Below are positions 5,429-7,688 of a stretch of 7,688 nucleotides of DNA, one piece after another. Each line of letters starts with the position of its first letter. Position 1 is the first letter of the stretch. The notes beneath the pieces are model-generated. The model had not been told where the DNA came from, did no database searches, and saw only the letters and a list, made by a program, of their open reading frames with translations. The translations under genes were made by a program, and so were the position numbers. The stretch spans positions 1 to 7,688 of the forward strand of contig JAATVK010000161.1 in NCBI GenBank assembly GCA_014523485.1, written 5' to 3'. This stretch comes from Nitrososphaerales archaeon TH5894 (GTDB lineage: Archaea; Thermoproteota; Nitrososphaeria; Nitrososphaerales; Nitrososphaeraceae).

Positions 5429-6463
5429 ATGGCTGGAACAAAGGTTAGCCACGAGATTTGTCTAACCAAATACCCATCTGGAATGCCCACAGAAAATAAT
5501 TTCAAACTTGTACAAGTTCGTATTCCAGAACCAACAAAAGAAGGAGAATTCTTGGTACGTAACATATGGATGTCCGTAGATCCATATATGCGGGGTCGCA
5601 TGAGGGAAAGCGTTAATAGCTATATACCACCTTTTAAACTAGGTCAGCCTTTAGAAGGAGCATGTATAGGTCAGATTATAGCATCAAAAAATAATCAGTT
5701 TTCTGTAGGTGAATATGTTTTAGGAATGCTTGGCTGGCGTGAATATTGGTTGTCCAATGGTTCAGATGTTATCAAGGTCAACCACACCATAGCGCCAATT
5801 CAGTCATTCCTTGGACCATTTGGTATGACAGGTCTTACAGCCTATGTAGGACTATTAAAGATTGGTGAGGTTAAAGATGGTGATACAGTATTTGTGTCAG
5901 CTGCATCAGGTGCAGTAGGTTCTGTTGTATGCCAAATCGCAAAGACCAAAGGTTGTCATATTATAGGGAGCGCTGGTTCAGAAGAGAAAGTAAAGTGGCT
6001 TGTTGACCAAGTGGGAATCGATTATGCCTTTAATTATAAGGAAGTGAATGATATATCTGAACATCTCCTAAAAATCTGTCCGAATAAAATTGATATTTAC
6101 TTTGATAATGTAGGGGGAAAACAACTAGAAGCAGCTCTAGATAATATGAAAACATTTGGCAGAATAGTGCTTTGTGGTATGATATCACAATACAATTCTA
6201 GTTCTCCACTTCCTGGTCCATCTAATCTCATGTTGGCTATAACAAATCGAGTCAAGCTTCAAGGGTTTATTGTAAGAGATCATTATAATATGCTAAATGA
6301 GTTTCATGCTGTTATGGCCAAATGGGTTAACGAAGGAAGGATCAAGTGGAAAGAAACAGTGGCAGAAGGACTAGAGAATGCACCAAAAGCTTTCCTTGGA
6401 CTTTTCAAAGGAGAAAACTTTGGCAAAATGCTTGTGAAGATTGGTCCTGATCCGGCTTTATAA
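5429..6463 (+). CDS. NADPH-dependent medium-chain reductase, CurA / prostaglandin reductase type
   Basis: This 344-residue cytosolic enzyme belongs to the zinc-free MDR group (COG2130) that includes CurA, leukotriene B4 12-hydroxydehydrogenase / prostaglandin reductase and plant double-bond reductases. They use NADPH to reduce the C=C bond of alpha,beta-unsaturated ketones and aldehydes. Seen directly: the family signature W47-M-S-V-D-P-Y-M-R-G-R-M58 in the N-terminal catalytic part; PFGMTGLTAY (130-139); the Rossmann loop A158-A-S-G-A-V-G-S165; A182-G-S-E-E-K187, matching the AGS-x-EK segment near the NADP 2'-phosphate; FNYKE (201-205); FDNVGG (225-230); GRIVLCGMISQYN (244-256); LQGFIVRD (278-285); and the C-terminal AFLGLFKGENFGKMLVKI. 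Zinc-ligand cysteines are absent, as expected. The length is normal and ATG 5429 puts the N-terminus where relatives start. No Shine-Dalgarno site is seen. The likely role is detoxifying reactive carbonyls or quinones; the true substrate is unknown. The arginase-like gene follows 124 bases later and might share the transcript. Confidence 0.9.
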   Translation: MAGTKVSHEICLTKYPSGMPTENNFKLVQVRIPEPTKEGEFLVRNIWMSVDPYMRGRMRESVNSYIPPFKLGQPLEGACIGQIIASKNNQFSVGEYVLGMLGWREYWLSNGSDVIKVNHTIAPIQSFLGPFGMTGLTAYVGLLKIGEVKDGDTVFVSAASGAVGSVVCQIAKTKGCHIIGSAGSEEKVKWLVDQVGIDYAFNYKEVNDISEHLLKICPNKIDIYFDNVGGKQLEAALDNMKTFGRIVLCGMISQYNSSSPLPGPSNLMLAITNRVKLQGFIVRDHYNMLNEFHAVMAKWVNEGRIKWKETVAEGLENAPKAFLGLFKGENFGKMLVKIGPDPAL

Positions 6464-6471
6464 GGCTAATG

Positions 6472-6487
6472 CTAGTTTGCGTACTAG
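6472..6487 (+). other. Short hairpin after the reductase gene
   Basis: CTAGT (6472-6476) and ACTAG (6483-6487) can form a 5-bp stem with a 6-base loop, 9 bases after the reductase stop. The loop is not followed by a strong T run, so it may mark an mRNA 3' end or processing site only weakly. It does not exclude read-through into the next gene. Confidence 0.2.
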
Positions 6488-6575
6488 TCCATTATTTTAA
6501 GTCAGCCAGAAAAAAGATGAAAGCAAAGGAAAGATTTTATGAAATTAGTAAGGGCATCTCTTTTGGATTGGTTTT

Positions 6576-6579
6576 AGGT
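6576..6579 (+). promoter_or_regulatory. Shine-Dalgarno-like AGGT supporting a TTG start
   Basis: AGGT lies 8 bases before TTG 6588 and can pair with the archaeal 16S rRNA tail. An in-frame TAG at 6579-6581 excludes any earlier start, so the ribosome site and the TTG together fix the N-terminus of the arginase-like protein. Confidence 0.4.
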
Positions 6580-6587
6580 AGATAACT

Positions 6588-7478
6588 TTGCCATCACGCT
6601 TTACAATTATAGATGCTCCTTCAATTCTAGGATTACGACCGACAGGAGTAGAATATCTACCGGAGGCGCTGAAAGCAGCAGGTCTGATGGAACGATTAAA
6701 TGCTGATTACGCAGGACGAGTTTCTCCTTTGCCTTATAATTCAGAACGTGACAAAGTAACACTTCTGCTTAATCCTCACTCCATCAAAACATTTTCGGCA
6801 CAGCTTGCAGACCGAGTCTCTTCTGTGATTCGTAGGGGGCGATACCCAATTGTACTAGGAGGTGACTGTAGCATACTTATTGGGAATCTCCTAGCCCTAC
6901 GCCGTTTGGGAAGATATGGATTATTCTTTATAGATGGGCATGCTGATTTTTATCAACCAGAAGCATCTTTAACAGGAGAGGTTGCCGATATGGATCTTGC
7001 CATTGTATCTGGTAGAGGTCCAGATGTACTGAGTAATATAAATAATCTCAAGCCACTTGTCCGAGATCAAGACATAATTCTATTTGGATACCGTGATGGA
7101 GAACAAGCCGCAAGTTTTGGAAGTCAAGATGTTCGAAATACTGGAATTAATTCATTTGATCTTACATACGTGAAAGAATTAGGAATTACTATTGCTGCGT
7201 CAGAGGCTGTTAAGAAGCTTTTGAAGGATGAACTACTTGGATTTTGGATCCATATCGATGCTGACGTACTGGATGACTCGATCATGCCAGCAGTAGATTA
7301 TCGTCTAAATGGCGGTTTAAGTTTCTATGAACTGAGCGAGCTTTTAAAAATCATAGGTGCATCAGATCGTACTGTTGGGATGGATATTACTATATTCAAT
7401 CCCAACTTTGATTCGGATGGTTCAATAGCCCACAAACTCGTTTCCAGTGTTCTCGAAGGTCTATCATTGATAAAATAA
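6588..7478 (+). CDS. Arginase-superfamily protein with non-classical active site
   Basis: This 296-residue protein has the ureohydrolase fold signatures in order: IIDAPSILGLRPTGVEYLP (7-25), G91-G-D-C-S95, D116-G-H-A-D120, and H222-I-D-A-D226-V-L-D229 followed by SIMP. Five of the six usual manganese ligands are present (D116, H118, D120, D224, D226). The sixth, the His of GGDHS in arginases, is C94 here. At the late motif, where arginases and agmatinases have Glu in (M)E-V-N-P to hold the guanidinium group, this protein has I269-F-N-P272. It is therefore unlikely to be a standard arginase or agmatinase. It resembles a widespread subgroup annotated only as 'arginase family protein' with GGDCS, and hydrolysis of some other C-N bond is inference. 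The start is TTG 6588, because an in-frame stop lies just upstream and homologous sequence begins at once; the next Met is residue 34. It may be co-transcribed with the reductase 124 bases upstream. Confidence 0.85.
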   Translation: MPSRFTIIDAPSILGLRPTGVEYLPEALKAAGLMERLNADYAGRVSPLPYNSERDKVTLLLNPHSIKTFSAQLADRVSSVIRRGRYPIVLGGDCSILIGNLLALRRLGRYGLFFIDGHADFYQPEASLTGEVADMDLAIVSGRGPDVLSNINNLKPLVRDQDIILFGYRDGEQAASFGSQDVRNTGINSFDLTYVKELGITIAASEAVKKLLKDELLGFWIHIDADVLDDSIMPAVDYRLNGGLSFYELSELLKIIGASDRTVGMDITIFNPNFDSDGSIAHKLVSSVLEGLSLIK

Positions 7479-7529
7479 ATTACAGACTTGGAAGGCAAGC
7501 AAGAATAGCTATTGACGATAAAATTTAAA

Positions 7530-7688
7530 ATGCATTGTAATAAAAACTGGATTACTTATTCAGTTTCAGTAACAAACTTTATTATCATATTCCATCTGCC
7601 AATTTGGCAGAATGGAAACATAAACCTTCAGATAAAAAAACAGATAATAATGACCCTACTGAGAATTTATCATAAGGGGAAGAGTTAG
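7530..7688 (+). CDS. Possible small protein (52 aa) ending at the window edge
   Basis: ATG 7530 opens a 52-residue frame that stops exactly at the last base. The product has a hydrophobic middle (VTNFIIIFHLPIW) and a basic C-terminal half (NLQIKKQIIM, then LLRIYHKGKS) and is not recognised. A second frame, open from 7544 to a stop at 7673-7675, reads LAEWKHKPSDKKTDNNDP and looks just as protein-like, but has no start codon. A strong inverted repeat (7591-7616) lies inside both. It may be a real small gene, a frameshifted remnant or non-coding DNA with chance open frames. Confidence 0.25.
   Translation: MHCNKNWITYSVSVTNFIIIFHLPIWQNGNINLQIKKQIIMTLLRIYHKGKS
7591..7616. repeat. Near-perfect inverted repeat TCCATCTGCCAA / TTGGCAGAATGGA
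   Basis: TCTGCCAA (7595-7602) and TTGGCAGA (7604-7611) are perfect reverse complements around a single T. The symmetry extends outward to TCCAT and ATGGA with one extra base on the right, giving about 12 pairs in all. As DNA it looks like an operator for a dimeric regulator. As RNA it could form a hairpin with a five-base AATTT loop. It is not followed by a T run, so it is not a typical terminator. It lies 113 bases after the arginase-like gene and may act on a gene beyond the window. Confidence 0.5.

Noticed and set aside
6539..6577. 12-codon ORF before the arginase-like gene as a leader peptide
   Set aside because: It is too short to distinguish from chance, with no attenuator-like pairing or runs of one amino acid codon.
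1..7688. Insertion sequence, CRISPR array, toxin-antitoxin pair or prophage segment
   Set aside because: No transposase motif, terminal repeats with target duplications, regularly spaced repeat units or phage structural genes were found on either strand.

Overview
The window looks like chromosomal DNA from a low-GC archaeon of the Nitrososphaeria (Thaumarchaeota). The nearest fit is a soil ammonia oxidiser of the Nitrososphaera / Nitrosocosmicus type. Three things point there. The protein at 1256-1690 has the pattern of a small protein family that is abundant in, and nearly confined to, Thaumarchaeota. Several genes have archaeal TATA-like boxes about 25-28 bases before the start codon and no Shine-Dalgarno site, as expected for leaderless mRNAs. 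Genes are also separated by long, very AT-rich spacers. The assignment is inference; no rRNA or marker gene is present.

All convincing genes are on the + strand. The left part (1 to about 2900) is very AT-rich and gene-poor. It holds a small orphan ORF (377-574), a decayed gene spread over three frames (about 720-1163) that once encoded a membrane-anchored coiled-coil protein, a DUF6659-like thaumarchaeal protein (1256-1690) and a small secreted protein with a signal peptide (1772-2152). About 800 bases follow with only scraps of open frame.

The right part is richer in G+C and codes for conserved proteins. These are a 14-helix MFS efflux pump of the DHA2 / EmrB-QacA type (2955-4508), an NADPH-dependent medium-chain reductase of the CurA / prostaglandin (leukotriene B4) reductase type (5429-6463), and an arginase-superfamily protein (6588-7478) that lacks two residues of the classical arginase site. 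The MFS gene has the clearest regulatory region: a TATA box placed for leaderless transcription, a perfect 14-bp palindrome between TATA box and start codon, and three TTCTGAA elements at exactly 15-bp spacing.

The pump and the reductase could both serve xenobiotic or reactive-carbonyl defence, but they are 920 bases apart with a terminator-like T tract between them, so they are not an operon. The reductase and the arginase-like gene are 124 bases apart and may be co-transcribed. I see no rRNA, tRNA, CRISPR array, intact insertion sequence or clear new multi-gene system. The most unusual items are the MFS control region, the altered active site of the arginase-like protein, the multi-frame pseudogene and two strong inverted repeats (4991-5038 and 7591-7616).
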